In this document: positions 38,101-46,287 of the stretch, piece by piece
How the letters are laid out: the number at the start of each line of letters is the position of its first letter
Numbering within the stretch: the stretch's first letter is position 1
Source of the DNA: Maridesulfovibrio sp.
GTDB taxonomy: Bacteria > Desulfobacterota > Desulfovibrionia > Desulfovibrionales > Desulfovibrionaceae
Assembly: GCF_963666665.1 (NCBI RefSeq)
Contig: NZ_OY762999.1
Location: 4,269,211 to 4,333,210 of the forward strand
Reading direction: 5' to 3'
DNA length: 64,000 nucleotides
Translations under genes and position numbers: made by a program
Notes under the pieces: model-generated
The model's database searches: none
The model's input: only the letters and a program-made list of their open reading frames with translations
Told to the model about the DNA's origin: nothing

Positions 38101-38323
38101 CGATATAATCTTTATGGATATTCAGATGCCTGTACTTGATGGCTTTGAAGCTGCGCGCGCAATACGTAAAACACACTCTCCGGTCAGGATCGTAGCTCTT
38201 ACCGCCAATGTGGGGGAAGATTTCCTGCAGAAGTGTTTTGACAGTGGTATGGATTCGCGTATCACCAAGCCTTTCAATGTTGATGACTTGTTGGCCGAAC
38301 TGGCCAAGGTAGTAAAATCTTAG
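35195..38323 (+). CDS. Hybrid sensor histidine kinase with two PAS domains
   Basis: The 1042-residue protein has a membrane segment (about 23-45), a periplasmic sensor domain, a second segment (about 308-330), a short coiled coil, two PAS domains (about 375-490, 500-650), HisKA (MTHEFRTPM, His 678), ATPase ('LLGNGVKFTD', 'GGTGLGLA'), and one receiver with 'IFMDIQMPV' (Asp 975) and 'TKPFNV'. The ATG at 35195 is preceded closely by AGGA; a second ATG at 35213 is a possible alternative. It stands alone and has no linked regulator; the signal is unknown. Confidence 0.9.
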   Translation: MELSDLMSENNTSHKSRSGYRILLICTILIFAGFVGLILWTGYSSQLQVRNTARELFVGESAKRAMAVSFYYSKRVSELNRVAASMPVRSLFDVLREGETAQEAPVIAREICSLLNQSLAKRSLGDELVFSRIAVLDKDGDLILDSDSECLLHADDYEFSKFRVRHGTPAFFPGEYGGELSIVVSVPIDASLGIRGTVVGWTRVESLHRSLDFMTISPSVGTDFLRVGGVVVAVSDVSARHSGELLLMDVLHDWDGLTVLEAGKSGREVDYLAISSPVHGTSLSVISLVEEGKFFGFLSIRMQFMLYLLIFILISVGCFWLIRGVLRNKIYEARMQEASRRIEEVKRQKDKVEQEIRNRHLADALRRRAEIKFRDIFDNAPMGIFQATLDGSYLTANKALAELYGYENSDELISEVSSVGDQVYMNSGDWLRCVQMLRFAGQVASYEVECKRKDGGTVWTSRDMRLVESEPGMSAYVEGFVIDVTARKKAEKEQLKSEWRFRSLFENSPVALWELDMSSVKKIFDSYGPDMLPVIREELLSDHESVSRCVEKIRIIDANNRTIEFFGTSSLEQLINVGFSPYVTQHSWRIYRTVFLDMLKGAQRHRSEFSFLRMDGREQSFILNLTIVPGCEELWERVLVAVEDISELKRIEKELRSSREEAQKANEAKGRFLANMTHEFRTPMNAVKGMVQLLQRSELTSEQQENLRLIKSSVDSLLVIVNDILDYSKLDSVHMELNEENIDFPAFLQEMRDVVDIGAMNKPLQVILEAENVPNCVRVDSLRLRQVLVNLLGNGVKFTDKGSVTLRCRPDGSAGEGDKLRLLFEVSDTGIGLPKDGAESLFESFVQADPSITRKYGGTGLGLAICYKLVKHLGGDLAARNNEQGGALFSFVLPVEVCQSLNQTQEDADGFEDDSASVDYSGLKVMVAEDSKMNRILLRKVFEKNGLKNYVMVENGKDAVDAFKESDDFDIIFMDIQMPVLDGFEAARAIRKTHSPVRIVALTANVGEDFLQKCFDSGMDSRITKPFNVDDLLAELAKVVKS

Positions 38324-38474
38324 CGCGTGAACTTTTGGGCGCAGCATAGCGGCTATTTTTCTGTGTCCGATATTTCTTGAACGGTTTTGATTACGATGGT
38401 AATTCCCTAGTCGTGGCGTAGACTATCAGGTTACTGGTAGTTCTTTAGTTTGGTGACTTTACAGGCGAATTGCG

Positions 38475-38975
38475 ATGATAAAGGCTCTTGCACAGAAAAA
38501 ATATAATTATTTACGTGTGGCCCCTTTACCTCATTTTGTTCTGGGGCTTTGTATCGGCATGGTCGTGACCTTGGCATGGCTTGCGGCTGAATTTTACCGT
38601 GACGGGCATAGTCTGGGCTTTATCACCTCGGCTGCTATTGCCATGAGCTGGGTGACCGGAGCCTTCTTTTCTGTAGCCGATATCATCAGCCGTTACCGGG
38701 AATACTTGCGTATCCGCAAGATGCTCGTTGATAAAGGATTCAGCGACAAGATATTCAAAGCTGTAGCAACTTCAAGATGCCAGCGCGATGCCGCACTCTG
38801 GGCCGCAAGGCAGACCGGATACGGTTGCCTCGCCAAAAAGGTTTATCACCGCCTCGGATACCGTTGGTATCACGTCATGCCGGACATGTTGGTCCGCAAT
38901 CCATTCCGTATTTTTACTCCGAAATTTTTGCGCACGGCCTTTATGCCCGGTAAGCGCGTTAACGAAGAAAAATAA
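38475..38975 (+). CDS. Hypothetical two-span inner-membrane protein
   Basis: The 166-residue protein has two hydrophobic segments (about 19-41 and 52-72). A basic cytoplasmic part follows, with 'SRYREYLRIRKMLV' and 'YRWYHVMPDMLVRNPFRIF'. I do not recognise a family. It is monocistronic and followed by a terminator shared with the nitroreductase gene. No start alternatives are needed; ATG 38475 has GGCGAATTGCG upstream, a weak site. Confidence 0.6.
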   Translation: MIKALAQKKYNYLRVAPLPHFVLGLCIGMVVTLAWLAAEFYRDGHSLGFITSAAIAMSWVTGAFFSVADIISRYREYLRIRKMLVDKGFSDKIFKAVATSRCQRDAALWAARQTGYGCLAKKVYHRLGYRWYHVMPDMLVRNPFRIFTPKFLRTAFMPGKRVNEEK

Positions 38976-39015
38976 AATTCCCCCATTTTCTATAGAAAAT
39001 GGGGGGAATTTTTTT
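38974..39015. terminator. Bidirectional terminator
   Basis: AAATTCCCCCATTTTCTA pairs with TAGAAAATGGGGGAATTT between convergent genes, with T runs on both sides. Confidence 0.9.
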
Positions 39016-39877
39016 AATGCGTATTAGGGCGGGCGCGGAAAATGAATTTCCCGTCCTGTTCTTCGGCTACGGCTTTGTGCCGTGGCGGAATATTGCGGTA
39101 CTTAACTGCGGGATGACCTAGGAACAAAGCCCCGTGGGCCATGTGTCCTTCAGGGACTCCGAGGTAGTCCAGCACCTTCCGGCTGTATGCTGCTGCCAGC
39201 ACCACGTATCCGGCCCAGCACGTTCCGTATCCTTTGGCATGAGCCGCAATCTCAAGGGTATTGGTGGCGATTACGGTGTCGGCCTGCGGGGTGATGCCCA
39301 TCTTCGGCGCCCATGCAACCGCAACAGCAGGAGCATCGCGGCAGATAACGTCTTTGCCTTTCTTCCAAGTATTAACCAATCCGGCAAGGAACAGTTTTTC
39401 CGCCAGCGGGTTCTTCTGCTTCACCATTTCTTCCATCCATTCAACAACGACTTCTCCCAGTTCATGGACTTTCTCAGGTGTATCGAGGACTGTCCATGAA
39501 ACAGGCTGGGCATTGTGACCGGAAGGAGCATAGGCTGCGGTGTGGATAAGTTCGCCGACCTCCTCTGCGCTGATACTTTTCTTTTTGAATTTACGCACAG
39601 AGCGGCGGGTTTTGATTAGTGTTTCAAGTGCGCTGGATTCAGGCAGGTCTTCTTTATTGAAAGGAATCGCATCTTGGTTTTCAAATGCACTCAGGGTGAT
39701 GGCCCCGGTGGGGCAGACAGCCATACAGTGGCCGCAATTAATACAGTAGTTGGTTTTCTTGGGGTGGACTACGGGGACTTGCCCTTTTTCTTCCACGGTC
39801 AGGACCATGAGCGGGCATTCATGTACACAAAGTTCGTCTCTTTTACATAGTTCAGTGTCAATAATAACTGGTAACAT
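39014..39877 (-). CDS. Nitroreductase with N-terminal 2[4Fe-4S] ferredoxin domain
   Basis: The 287-residue protein begins with two ferredoxin motifs, CKRDELCVHECP and CINCGHCMAVCP (residues about 10-60), followed by a nitroreductase domain opening 'LIKTRRSVRKFKKKSISAEE' with 'APSGHNAQPVSWTV'. This fusion delivers electrons from the clusters to FMN and is common in anaerobes. The native substrate is not known. It is monocistronic with about 110 bases to the next gene. Confidence 0.92.
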   Translation of the reverse strand: MLPVIIDTELCKRDELCVHECPLMVLTVEEKGQVPVVHPKKTNYCINCGHCMAVCPTGAITLSAFENQDAIPFNKEDLPESSALETLIKTRRSVRKFKKKSISAEEVGELIHTAAYAPSGHNAQPVSWTVLDTPEKVHELGEVVVEWMEEMVKQKNPLAEKLFLAGLVNTWKKGKDVICRDAPAVAVAWAPKMGITPQADTVIATNTLEIAAHAKGYGTCWAGYVVLAAAYSRKVLDYLGVPEGHMAHGALFLGHPAVKYRNIPPRHKAVAEEQDGKFIFRARPNTH

Positions 39878-39950
39878 TTAAGTGTCCTGTGTTTGTGTGG
39901 TGAATTTGGTATCCGGAATAGATAAGCATTGTTCGCGGTTTGACCAGCGC

Positions 39951-39979
39951 AAAAAATCCCCGGCTTTTGAGGGCCGGGG
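39951..39979 (-). terminator. Terminator of the PEP-CTERM-like gene
   Basis: On the minus strand CCCCGGC...GCCGGGG forms the stem and a T run follows. Confidence 0.85.
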
Positions 39980-39987
39980 TGAAGATG

Positions 39988-40524
39988 TTAGTCTGTGATG
40001 CATTTTAAAGCTGTGAGAATTATCAAGGAGACTGCTGCGAGCATCCACGTGGGAGGAATCGGGACAGGTGCAGGCACAGTTTCAAGTAATCCTAATTCAA
40101 AGTTACCATGCAGGTTTTTATGGCCTTCATATCCAAAGTGAGCAAAGCGAATTTTCTTAGAGTCGAATTCTACATAGAAAGCGTTTTCAATTGTTTGCGT
40201 TCCGCTGAGTGAAGTGTAGTCAAAGATGGATTCTTCGGTCAGCGGAGTGTATTCATTGAAACCTATCATTCCTTTTCCGGCGTAGAAGCGGACAGTTATT
40301 CCGTCATCAATGTGTGAATCAATATCACTTACGGTGAAGGTGTCGGTTACTTGCAGATCCTTAAAACCGATAGAACCGAGGTAATGGCTGTTACCGAGCT
40401 GCCAAGTCTTGCCCTTGTTTTCCAGCACAAATCTGAAGCTGGACCCGCTGGCGACGGTTGCAAAAATAAGCATTGCAGCCGTCAGAACAATGACAAATAA
40501 AGTTTTAATAGTGTTGAACTTCAT
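39988..40524 (-). CDS. Secreted protein with PEP-CTERM-like sorting tail
   Basis: The 178-residue product has a signal peptide (about 1-27) and a beta-rich middle. Its C-terminus 'VPAPVPIPPTWMLAAVSLI', a short hydrophobic span and terminal Lys, resembles PEP-CTERM/VPxPP sorting tails for cell-surface delivery through exosortase. No exosortase gene is visible in the window. The ATG at 40524 has GGAGG upstream. A direct AGTGAGT/ACTCACT inverted repeat sits 80-100 bases before the start. Confidence 0.65.
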   Translation of the reverse strand: MKFNTIKTLFVIVLTAAMLIFATVASGSSFRFVLENKGKTWQLGNSHYLGSIGFKDLQVTDTFTVSDIDSHIDDGITVRFYAGKGMIGFNEYTPLTEESIFDYTSLSGTQTIENAFYVEFDSKKIRFAHFGYEGHKNLHGNFELGLLETVPAPVPIPPTWMLAAVSLIILTALKCITD

Positions 40525-40599
40525 TTGGCCCTCCTGCGGCTGTGCAATTGAGTTGGGCTTTGGCAATGTACGGACCTTCCTAATATATAGGTAAGGGGT

Positions 40600-40627
40600 A
40601 GTGAGTGAAAGTCAATGAGTACTCACT
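40600..40627. promoter_or_regulatory. Inverted repeat upstream of the PEP-CTERM-like gene
   Basis: AGTGAGT (40600-40606) and ACTCACT (40621-40627) form a 7-base dyad; the spacing of 14 bases suits a dimeric regulator. TTGACT lies within it on the minus strand, as a possible -35 element. Confidence 0.35.
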
Positions 40628-40640
40628 GTTATTGAGAAAT

Positions 40641-40674
40641 AAAAAACTCCTCTCTGTTGGAATAGAGAGGAGTT
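40641..40674 (-). terminator. Terminator of the GAK operon
   Basis: AACTCCTCTCT pairs with AGAGAGGAGTT over a short loop; the minus-strand T run follows directly. It lies about 20 bases after the stop of the last GAK gene. Confidence 0.9.
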
Positions 40675-40696
40675 GAAATGATCGGTTTGATTTGGC

Positions 40697-41062
40697 TTAT
40701 TTTTCAGCTTTTTTGATAACTTTTGCTTTGCCTGAGTCTGGTTCGGGTTCCTGAACTTTTTTGGGCTTTTCAACTTCAGGATCAACTGTTTCTCCGGCAT
40801 CGGTAATGCTGAAATCTTCAGCTTCAATCGGATCAACTTTCCATGAAAGTTCCATACTGAGTTTGTTTTTCAGCTTTTTGGTTTTGGCCTTGATTTCCAT
40901 ACTGATTTTGTCAGAAGGATTCAGGGTTATTGAATCTTCACCGTTTTGGATGACCATATTTCCTGATTTGAAGCTTTTCAGGATGTCTTCCAGAATGGTT
41001 ACGGCTTCTTCGTGCCCGACTTTCTTTTTCAGGCTTACCTTGTTTCTGCCTTCTTTACTCAT
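40697..41062 (-). CDS. Amphi-Trp domain protein, distal GAK gene
   Basis: The 121-residue product has an amphi-Trp domain at about residues 10-75 ('VGHEEAVTILEDILKSFKSG', 'ISMEIKAKTKKLKNKLSMEL' ending in a conserved 'SWKVD' Trp). An acidic and lysine-rich tail follows. The domain is short and of unknown function and recurs in GAK cassettes. It is the last gene before a strong terminator, 27 bases downstream of the CofD-like gene. A second amphi-Trp gene sits at the other end of the operon. Confidence 0.8.
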   Translation of the reverse strand: MSKEGRNKVSLKKKVGHEEAVTILEDILKSFKSGNMVIQNGEDSITLNPSDKISMEIKAKTKKLKNKLSMELSWKVDPIEAEDFSITDAGETVDPEVEKPKKVQEPEPDSGKAKVIKKAEK

Positions 41063-41089
41063 ATATGCACCTGCCTTTTTATTCGGTAT

Positions 41090-42298
41090 TCAGGTCAGCG
41101 AAAGCAGGGCCTGCGAGAGAAGTTCCGGATCCAGATAGGGAGTGCTTTTCTCGCTGACAAGTTCGCAGTCGATTACCCTGATGCCGAGTTTGTTTATCGC
41201 TTTTTTATCAATTCCACCGGGATAGATTCCGTTTACCGAGTCTACAAGAACGAAATTGAGCACATCTTTGATCTCGATGTTTTCGGGATCGTCCTTGCGC
41301 AGGTAATAGAGAAGTTTGTTGATCTGGTCATTCAGGGAGTGCCCTTTCAGTTCCGGGTCGGTTCCGGTATTTGGGGTGAAAACTTTGGGGCAGTTGCTCT
41401 CGCTGACAGCCTTGCCGATCCCTTCGGGCAACAGGTTGGCTACCACGCTGGAATAAAAACTTCCCAAAGGGTAGCAGATCAGTTCAGCGCTGTTGATCAG
41501 CTTTGTCATCTTTTCGCGAATCTGGACTGTGCAGGGAGTGGAGTCCCCAAGTTTTTCGGCCAGCCATAGTTTTTTGATGCCGGAACCTATGGGGGAGGCT
41601 TCCTTTCCGGTCAGCAGGTGTTGTCCGACAACGAAAGTTCCGTCCTCCAGTTCTGCCGCCAGATGGACATCCTTGTTCACGGTGGGACGTACAATTCCGC
41701 GTACTTCAACCAGCTTGGAAAAAATATAAATTACCGGGTCAATATGACGGCGGTTGCTGATATAACCGGCGGTCAGGATTATGTTGCCGATGCTGGCCCC
41801 GCGCAGATTGAAGTCATCCATGATGTCGGCAAATTTAATGAAATGGTTGCGGATGATTTTGCGCATGGGAGCCGGGATATCACGAACAAGACGGTGCTTG
41901 CATTCCATCATTTCTTCGAATTCCGCGCGAAGTTCGTTTTCATCGGCGTCACTTGGCAGGCGGTAGGAAAAAAGTCTGTATATCTCAGGGTTGCCGAGGA
42001 CGGACTGGTCTGCAAGGGCCATAAGCCTGTTACGGATATCTCCCACAGCCAGCATGTTGAAATGATTGCGGATGACCGCAGAACTGCCCCCGGAATCAAA
42101 AGGTGTGATCACATGGATGCTGTTGTGGGTATACTGTGCAAGCACAGAGGAAGTCTTTTTAAGCGCGGTTCCGCCACTGAAAAAGAGTATTCGGGGGCCG
42201 AGGTCCGGGGTTCTTCTATAACGTTCCAATTTGATCGGGTCCGGCACCCTGACTTCTCGTTCGATCTTAATGCGCATCAACTTCCTTGGGTTGGTCAT
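41090..42298 (-). CDS. GAK system CofD-like protein
   Basis: The 402-residue protein has 'ILFFSGGTALKKTSSVLAQ', 'HVITPFDSGGSSAVIRNHFN' and 'GDIRNRLMALAD', the CofD/YvcK nucleotide-sugar-binding features, and matches the family I recall as the GAK CofD-like protein. CofD transfers 2-phospholactate from a GDP-linked donor; YvcK binds UDP-GlcNAc. The substrate here is unknown. It lies 12 bases after the HprK-related kinase gene and 27 bases before the distal amphi-Trp gene, so the gene order is tightly coupled. Confidence 0.88.
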   Translation of the reverse strand: MTNPRKLMRIKIEREVRVPDPIKLERYRRTPDLGPRILFFSGGTALKKTSSVLAQYTHNSIHVITPFDSGGSSAVIRNHFNMLAVGDIRNRLMALADQSVLGNPEIYRLFSYRLPSDADENELRAEFEEMMECKHRLVRDIPAPMRKIIRNHFIKFADIMDDFNLRGASIGNIILTAGYISNRRHIDPVIYIFSKLVEVRGIVRPTVNKDVHLAAELEDGTFVVGQHLLTGKEASPIGSGIKKLWLAEKLGDSTPCTVQIREKMTKLINSAELICYPLGSFYSSVVANLLPEGIGKAVSESNCPKVFTPNTGTDPELKGHSLNDQINKLLYYLRKDDPENIEIKDVLNFVLVDSVNGIYPGGIDKKAINKLGIRVIDCELVSEKSTPYLDPELLSQALLSLT

Positions 42299-42310
42299 AA
42301 TTAATGTTGA

Positions 42311-43399
42311 TTAAAGTTTGCCTTCCTTCATGAATCTCAGGCAGGCATCGGCAGCTTTATCAAAATTCACACCGCCGCTGATTTCAATGAGAGTTGTCTT
42401 TGACAGAAAATCAGCATAGGCGTCAACATCTGGATCCATTTCATTTTCAGGGGAGTCCGGAAGGTAGAAGAGTCCGGTCCCTTTCATAAAGGCTGGAAGC
42501 AGGTCCTTACGTTCCTTGGGATCAACAATCTTTATTTCCGTTTCAGAGTTGTTGCGCTGCCAATTCAGGATAACCAGTCCGCTCATGGGTGCCTTGAGGA
42601 TGAATTTGTTCCTGCCGTAGCATTCATCAATGAGGGCATCGTATTTATGCTCCAGCTCCCAGAGTTCTTCCTTGGACATGGACATGAATTTTTTCTTGTC
42701 TTCAGGCGTAACGATGCAGGAAAGGTCAGGGTTGTTTAATGCTGTTCCCGGGTTGATGCGTGGTTGTTTGGCAACTCCGTACATAGTCAGGGAGTCGCCA
42801 TTGTCTTCAGCCATTACCCGGTCATTGCTGACGAAAGTCGTTCCACGGCTCATCAGGTGCAGGGCAAGTGTTGACTTACCCATGCCGGAGAAACCGGCCA
42901 TGGCAATGCCTCGTCCGTTTTCAATAACGCCTGCGGCATGTCCGAGTAAGCAGCCATTGTTAAGCTTGAACTCTATGAAGCGGTTATTGATGAAGTTAAT
43001 GAGCTGGTTGGAGTTTTCAATGCAGGGACCGATGGCTATGTTTTCTCCTTCACCGAAGATGAAGATCATTCCGGTCAGTCTTTTGTAGACCACGCGCCCA
43101 TCTGGAAGATTATGGAATTCTTCCTTGATTTTGCTCTTGCCGGGATCAGGCTGCTTTACGGTGTATTCAAGGCCGAGGTCCACTGCAGGGCATTCGTGGG
43201 CGGTGATCAGGATATCGCCTTTGTCGGCGTCGATAAGAAATTCTTTGAAGTAATTATTCAGGTCAGCCAACAGTTCGGAACTGTTGACCCGTGTTTCAAT
43301 TACGCAGCCTCCGAAATCAATAAACAGGGACTTGGTGGCCGGGAATTCTTTGCGGTATTTTCCAACAATTGCTGATCTGGTCATTGCAGTCTGGTTCAT
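42311..43399 (-). CDS. HprK-related kinase B, GAK system
   Basis: The 362-residue protein has a Walker A loop GFSGMGKST (169-177), followed by 'FVSNDRVMA' as in HPr kinase. The HprK-like 'LLGHAAGVIENGRGIAM' precedes it. HprK is a serine kinase with an unusual fold; this B family lacks an obvious HPr partner and keeps the P-loop and SNDR features. Its stop lies 12 bases before the CofD-like gene, and its ATG overlaps the ATP-grasp stop (TAATG), which points to translational coupling. The phosphate acceptor is unknown. Confidence 0.88.
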   Translation of the reverse strand: MNQTAMTRSAIVGKYRKEFPATKSLFIDFGGCVIETRVNSSELLADLNNYFKEFLIDADKGDILITAHECPAVDLGLEYTVKQPDPGKSKIKEEFHNLPDGRVVYKRLTGMIFIFGEGENIAIGPCIENSNQLINFINNRFIEFKLNNGCLLGHAAGVIENGRGIAMAGFSGMGKSTLALHLMSRGTTFVSNDRVMAEDNGDSLTMYGVAKQPRINPGTALNNPDLSCIVTPEDKKKFMSMSKEELWELEHKYDALIDECYGRNKFILKAPMSGLVILNWQRNNSETEIKIVDPKERKDLLPAFMKGTGLFYLPDSPENEMDPDVDAYADFLSKTTLIEISGGVNFDKAADACLRFMKEGKL

Positions 43400-44274
43400 T
43401 ATCCTTTTACCTTATTGATTACATAGTCTACGTAATGGGCAGCAGCATCAATGCCTCTTGCATCGCGCAGGCCGCGAAAGCCGCCGAAAGCAGATACTTC
43501 AAAGATAAAGGGACCGTCTGGGGTGATGGCTACATCTACACATGTGAAATCAAGGTTGAAGATAGCCTGCGCCTTTTGCGCAAGGTCGATGATCTCCTGA
43601 GGAGGATCGATGGGAGCGTACTTGCCGCCGTTGACGGTAGTCGTGTTCCAAGAGTCCGTTGTTTTGCAGCGGGCGTAAGTGGTTAGGTATTCACCGCCGA
43701 GAAAAACGATGCCGAGGTCACTGTCATTAAGGTCGATTGTTTTCTGGATGTACATGGTGTTGTACTCCTTATGATAATCCTCAATGATCCGGCGGGCGTC
43801 AGGGCCGGGTTTGAGCACGAACATGCCTCTGGCCTTGGTGCTGTAGAGTGGCTTGAATACTGCCTCGCCGTATTCTTCCACTGCCGCAAGGGCGTGGTCC
43901 ACGTCTTCGGTAACAGTGGTCGGGGGCATGGGGATATCACCTAATTGCAGGGAAATGGTGCAGGTGAGGCGGTCCAGCACGCGCAGGATGGAGTAGGGTG
44001 AGGAAAAAATCTTTACTCCGCGTCCTTCAAGCATGCGCAGCATTTCAAGGCGGTCCAGCAGGTCCGGTGAGTATTGCCTGCCTATCTTTTTGATAATCAG
44101 CGCGTCATAAGTTGCAAGGTCTTCGCCTTCCACTATGGACCGCCCGGAAGGAAGGTCGAGGCGTACATCCTGCATTTCGAATATCTTTGTCTCACGGCCT
44201 GTTTTTTCGGCCACTGCCTTGGCAAGTTGTTCGGAGGACCATGCGCCTTTTAGTCCGATTACACCTATTTTCAT
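43399..44274 (-). CDS. GAK system ATP-grasp enzyme
   Basis: The 291-residue protein has an ATP-grasp fold like RimK: an N-terminal 'KIGVIGLKGAWSS', 'VFKPLYSTKARGMFVL' with the ATP-binding Lys, 'NTMYIQKTIDLNDSDLGIVF', and 'FNLDFTCVDVAIT' with 'FIFEVSAFGGFRGL' near the metal site. RimK-like ligases join a carboxylate to an amine using ATP. I start at ATG 44274, with AAGGTG upstream; the GTG at 44283 is less likely. It overlaps the HprK-related gene by 1 base and follows the PhoU/kinase gene by 23 bases. Confidence 0.88.
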   Translation of the reverse strand: MKIGVIGLKGAWSSEQLAKAVAEKTGRETKIFEMQDVRLDLPSGRSIVEGEDLATYDALIIKKIGRQYSPDLLDRLEMLRMLEGRGVKIFSSPYSILRVLDRLTCTISLQLGDIPMPPTTVTEDVDHALAAVEEYGEAVFKPLYSTKARGMFVLKPGPDARRIIEDYHKEYNTMYIQKTIDLNDSDLGIVFLGGEYLTTYARCKTTDSWNTTTVNGGKYAPIDPPQEIIDLAQKAQAIFNLDFTCVDVAITPDGPFIFEVSAFGGFRGLRDARGIDAAAHYVDYVINKVKG

Positions 44275-44297
44275 TTTCAGCACCTTTTCTTAAGCTT

Positions 44298-45950
44298 TTA
44301 GTAATGAAGGATGTCTTCCGGCAGGATGAAATTATTCCATTTACCGCTGTATCTGTTCATCTTTTCCAGCAGAAACATGGAACGGTTGAACATTTCCTTG
44401 GCAAAAGTGTAGTTGAATTCGAAACGGGTGGATGTGTAGAAGGAACGAGCTAAAGCAAGGGCAAGGCGGGCCTGCCAAGTCTCGTCGTTGTTTTCCTGTG
44501 CGAATTCTTCCGCAAAGCTGTACATGCGCGAAATAACGGCATTGATTTTGTTTCTGATAGGCCGTTCGAAGACCGGCATACGGAAGCCGGAGACAAGGAA
44601 GACAGAAAGGTCCTGAATGTAGTCAAAGTCACGGGAACGGTGCAGGTCGATGAATCTGACCCTTTCGTCCACATTGCTGTAAACTACATTGTTGCAGTTG
44701 AAGTCACCGTGGATGAAGACAGTGAAAGGGGCCGGAAGTGTTTTTTCGATGGCCGCGCATTCCTTAAGCAGTTCTTCGGAGGAAACAATCTCAGCATTTC
44801 CCATTTGACGGGCAGTGCGGTGAAATTCAGGGTGAACCTGTAAGACACCGTTTTGTCTGGATTTGAGCTGGGCCATGAAGGTTGTCCGCGCAGGGCCTTC
44901 TTTTTTGGTGATGCTCCAGACATGGCGCAGGGTTTGTTCAAGGGTGAACAGCGCGTTTTCAAGGTCTGCGTCATCAGAGGTCAGGATCATGGTGTCGAGA
45001 GTACATCCGGGCAGGAACTCGACCAGCATGGAACCTTTGTTTTCATCCTTGTTTTCGTGGAAGCCGAAGATTTCCGGAACCATGCCCGGAAACCGTTTGT
45101 TCCATTGTTCAAGGCTGTTTCTTTCCAGCTTGATTTTGTCGAGATTCCCTTCTTTGTAAATACTTCCCTGTGCCACCGGGGGAGCCTGTTCCTTCTCTTT
45201 GGTCTGAACACGGCCTATTCGGCAACCGGAACGCGATCCCCAGATACCCTGAAAGTCGATATCCGAGAAGGAACCGTCGTAACCGGAAACGCTCAAGGTC
45301 TGCTGCAAAGATTCAAACTGCTCAATTTTGATGCGTTCGCCGAGGATGGAAAAAATGATTGCTTCCCCTATGTTGAGCAGGGAATCGCCTATTCTTTCAA
45401 GATAGCGGAAAATGAAGAGGCAGGTTACGCGGTCAGGAATATTTTTGCCGCTGCCCATTTCGGCCATAATGCGGTTGAAATTGTCCTTGTAGAGTGAATC
45501 CAGCCGGTATTCTGATTTACAGATTTCAAGGGCCAGAGGCATATCTTCCGAACTGAAACCTTCAGCAATTTTTGCAACGGTTTCTTCGATGATATCAAAG
45601 GCTTCGGCGCACTCATAACGGTTAACGCAACCTTTGTCCTCCAGATAGGCCATCTGGTTGATAATGTTGACGCAATGATCGCCGATGCGTTCCAGATTGA
45701 CCGATGAAACCTGAATGCCCCTGATCTTGTTCAGCATCTTGGTGTCGAGGTCCATGGTGCTGTTGATGCGGGAATAAGACTTGTTTTCGATAACAGTCTT
45801 CAGGTTATCAATATAGTCGTCGCGAGAGGTTATCTTGCGAAACAGGGAACGGGAGGGCGAAGCCACGAATTCCCGGGTAGCCTTAAGTTGATTCAATACC
45901 TCGAGGATGAGGAACTTGAAGTTTTCATCCAACCCTTCAAATGTGAGCAT
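44298..45950 (-). CDS. PhoU-like domain fused to aminoglycoside-phosphotransferase-like kinase
   Basis: The 550-residue protein has an N-terminal PhoU-like helical domain (about 1-225, 'INSTMDLDTKMLNKIRGIQ', 'NLERIGDHCVNIINQMAYL', 'RYLERIGDSLLNIGEAI') and a C-terminal APH/CHK kinase domain (about 270-540). The kinase has 'VFIHGDFNCNNVVY' (HGDxxxxN catalytic loop) and 'VRFIDLHRSRDFDYIQDLS' (metal Asp in FIDLH). PhoU domains sense phosphate or bind partner proteins; the kinase would phosphorylate a small molecule. The pairing is specific to this cassette as I recall it. It lies 3 bases after the amphi-Trp gene. Confidence 0.85.
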   Translation of the reverse strand: MLTFEGLDENFKFLILEVLNQLKATREFVASPSRSLFRKITSRDDYIDNLKTVIENKSYSRINSTMDLDTKMLNKIRGIQVSSVNLERIGDHCVNIINQMAYLEDKGCVNRYECAEAFDIIEETVAKIAEGFSSEDMPLALEICKSEYRLDSLYKDNFNRIMAEMGSGKNIPDRVTCLFIFRYLERIGDSLLNIGEAIIFSILGERIKIEQFESLQQTLSVSGYDGSFSDIDFQGIWGSRSGCRIGRVQTKEKEQAPPVAQGSIYKEGNLDKIKLERNSLEQWNKRFPGMVPEIFGFHENKDENKGSMLVEFLPGCTLDTMILTSDDADLENALFTLEQTLRHVWSITKKEGPARTTFMAQLKSRQNGVLQVHPEFHRTARQMGNAEIVSSEELLKECAAIEKTLPAPFTVFIHGDFNCNNVVYSNVDERVRFIDLHRSRDFDYIQDLSVFLVSGFRMPVFERPIRNKINAVISRMYSFAEEFAQENNDETWQARLALALARSFYTSTRFEFNYTFAKEMFNRSMFLLEKMNRYSGKWNNFILPEDILHY

Positions 45951-45953
45951 AAT

Positions 45954-46226
45954 TTAAGTGTCGATGTTTAGGGTTTTGTCGCTGGGGTTTTCGTCCCTGT
46001 CGGAATCTTTCCAGGCGATTTTTATGTTTATCTTGTTGCCATTTTCTTTACGTTTTGCTTTTACAGTGAAGTTGAGCAGCCCTTCTGGGTGGAGCTCGAT
46101 TTCGTCACCGTTGGTGGAAAGTTTGATAGTTCCGGACTCAAACCCTTCCACAAGGGATAGCAGAAATGTACGGATTGTTTCCGTATCCTGCAGTGATTCA
46201 AATATAAATTTCTTTTCACTTGCCAT
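45954..46226 (-). CDS. Amphi-Trp domain protein, proximal GAK gene
   Basis: The 90-residue product is almost only the amphi-Trp domain: 'FLLSLVEGFESGTIKLSTNG', 'LHPEGLLNFTVKAKRKENGN' and the conserved Trp in 'IKIAWKDSD'. It is first of six tightly spaced genes, 3 bases before the PhoU-kinase gene. A Fur-box-like sequence (46273-46287) lies about 47 bases before its ATG, so iron may regulate the whole operon. The domain has no known function. Confidence 0.8.
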   Translation of the reverse strand: MASEKKFIFESLQDTETIRTFLLSLVEGFESGTIKLSTNGDEIELHPEGLLNFTVKAKRKENGNKINIKIAWKDSDRDENPSDKTLNIDT

Positions 46227-46272
46227 CAGAAATCTCCATAGATGTTTTGCTGCTTACTAGCACTTTAGGTAA

Positions 46273-46287
46273 TGATAATGATTGCAG
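46273..46287 (-). promoter_or_regulatory. Fur-box-like sequence upstream of the six-gene GAK operon
   Basis: TGATAATGATTGCAG matches the Fur consensus TGATAATNATTATCA at 10 of 14 informative positions, with a perfect left half. It sits just upstream of the proximal amphi-Trp gene. It is weaker than the DUF2325 site. Confidence 0.4.
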
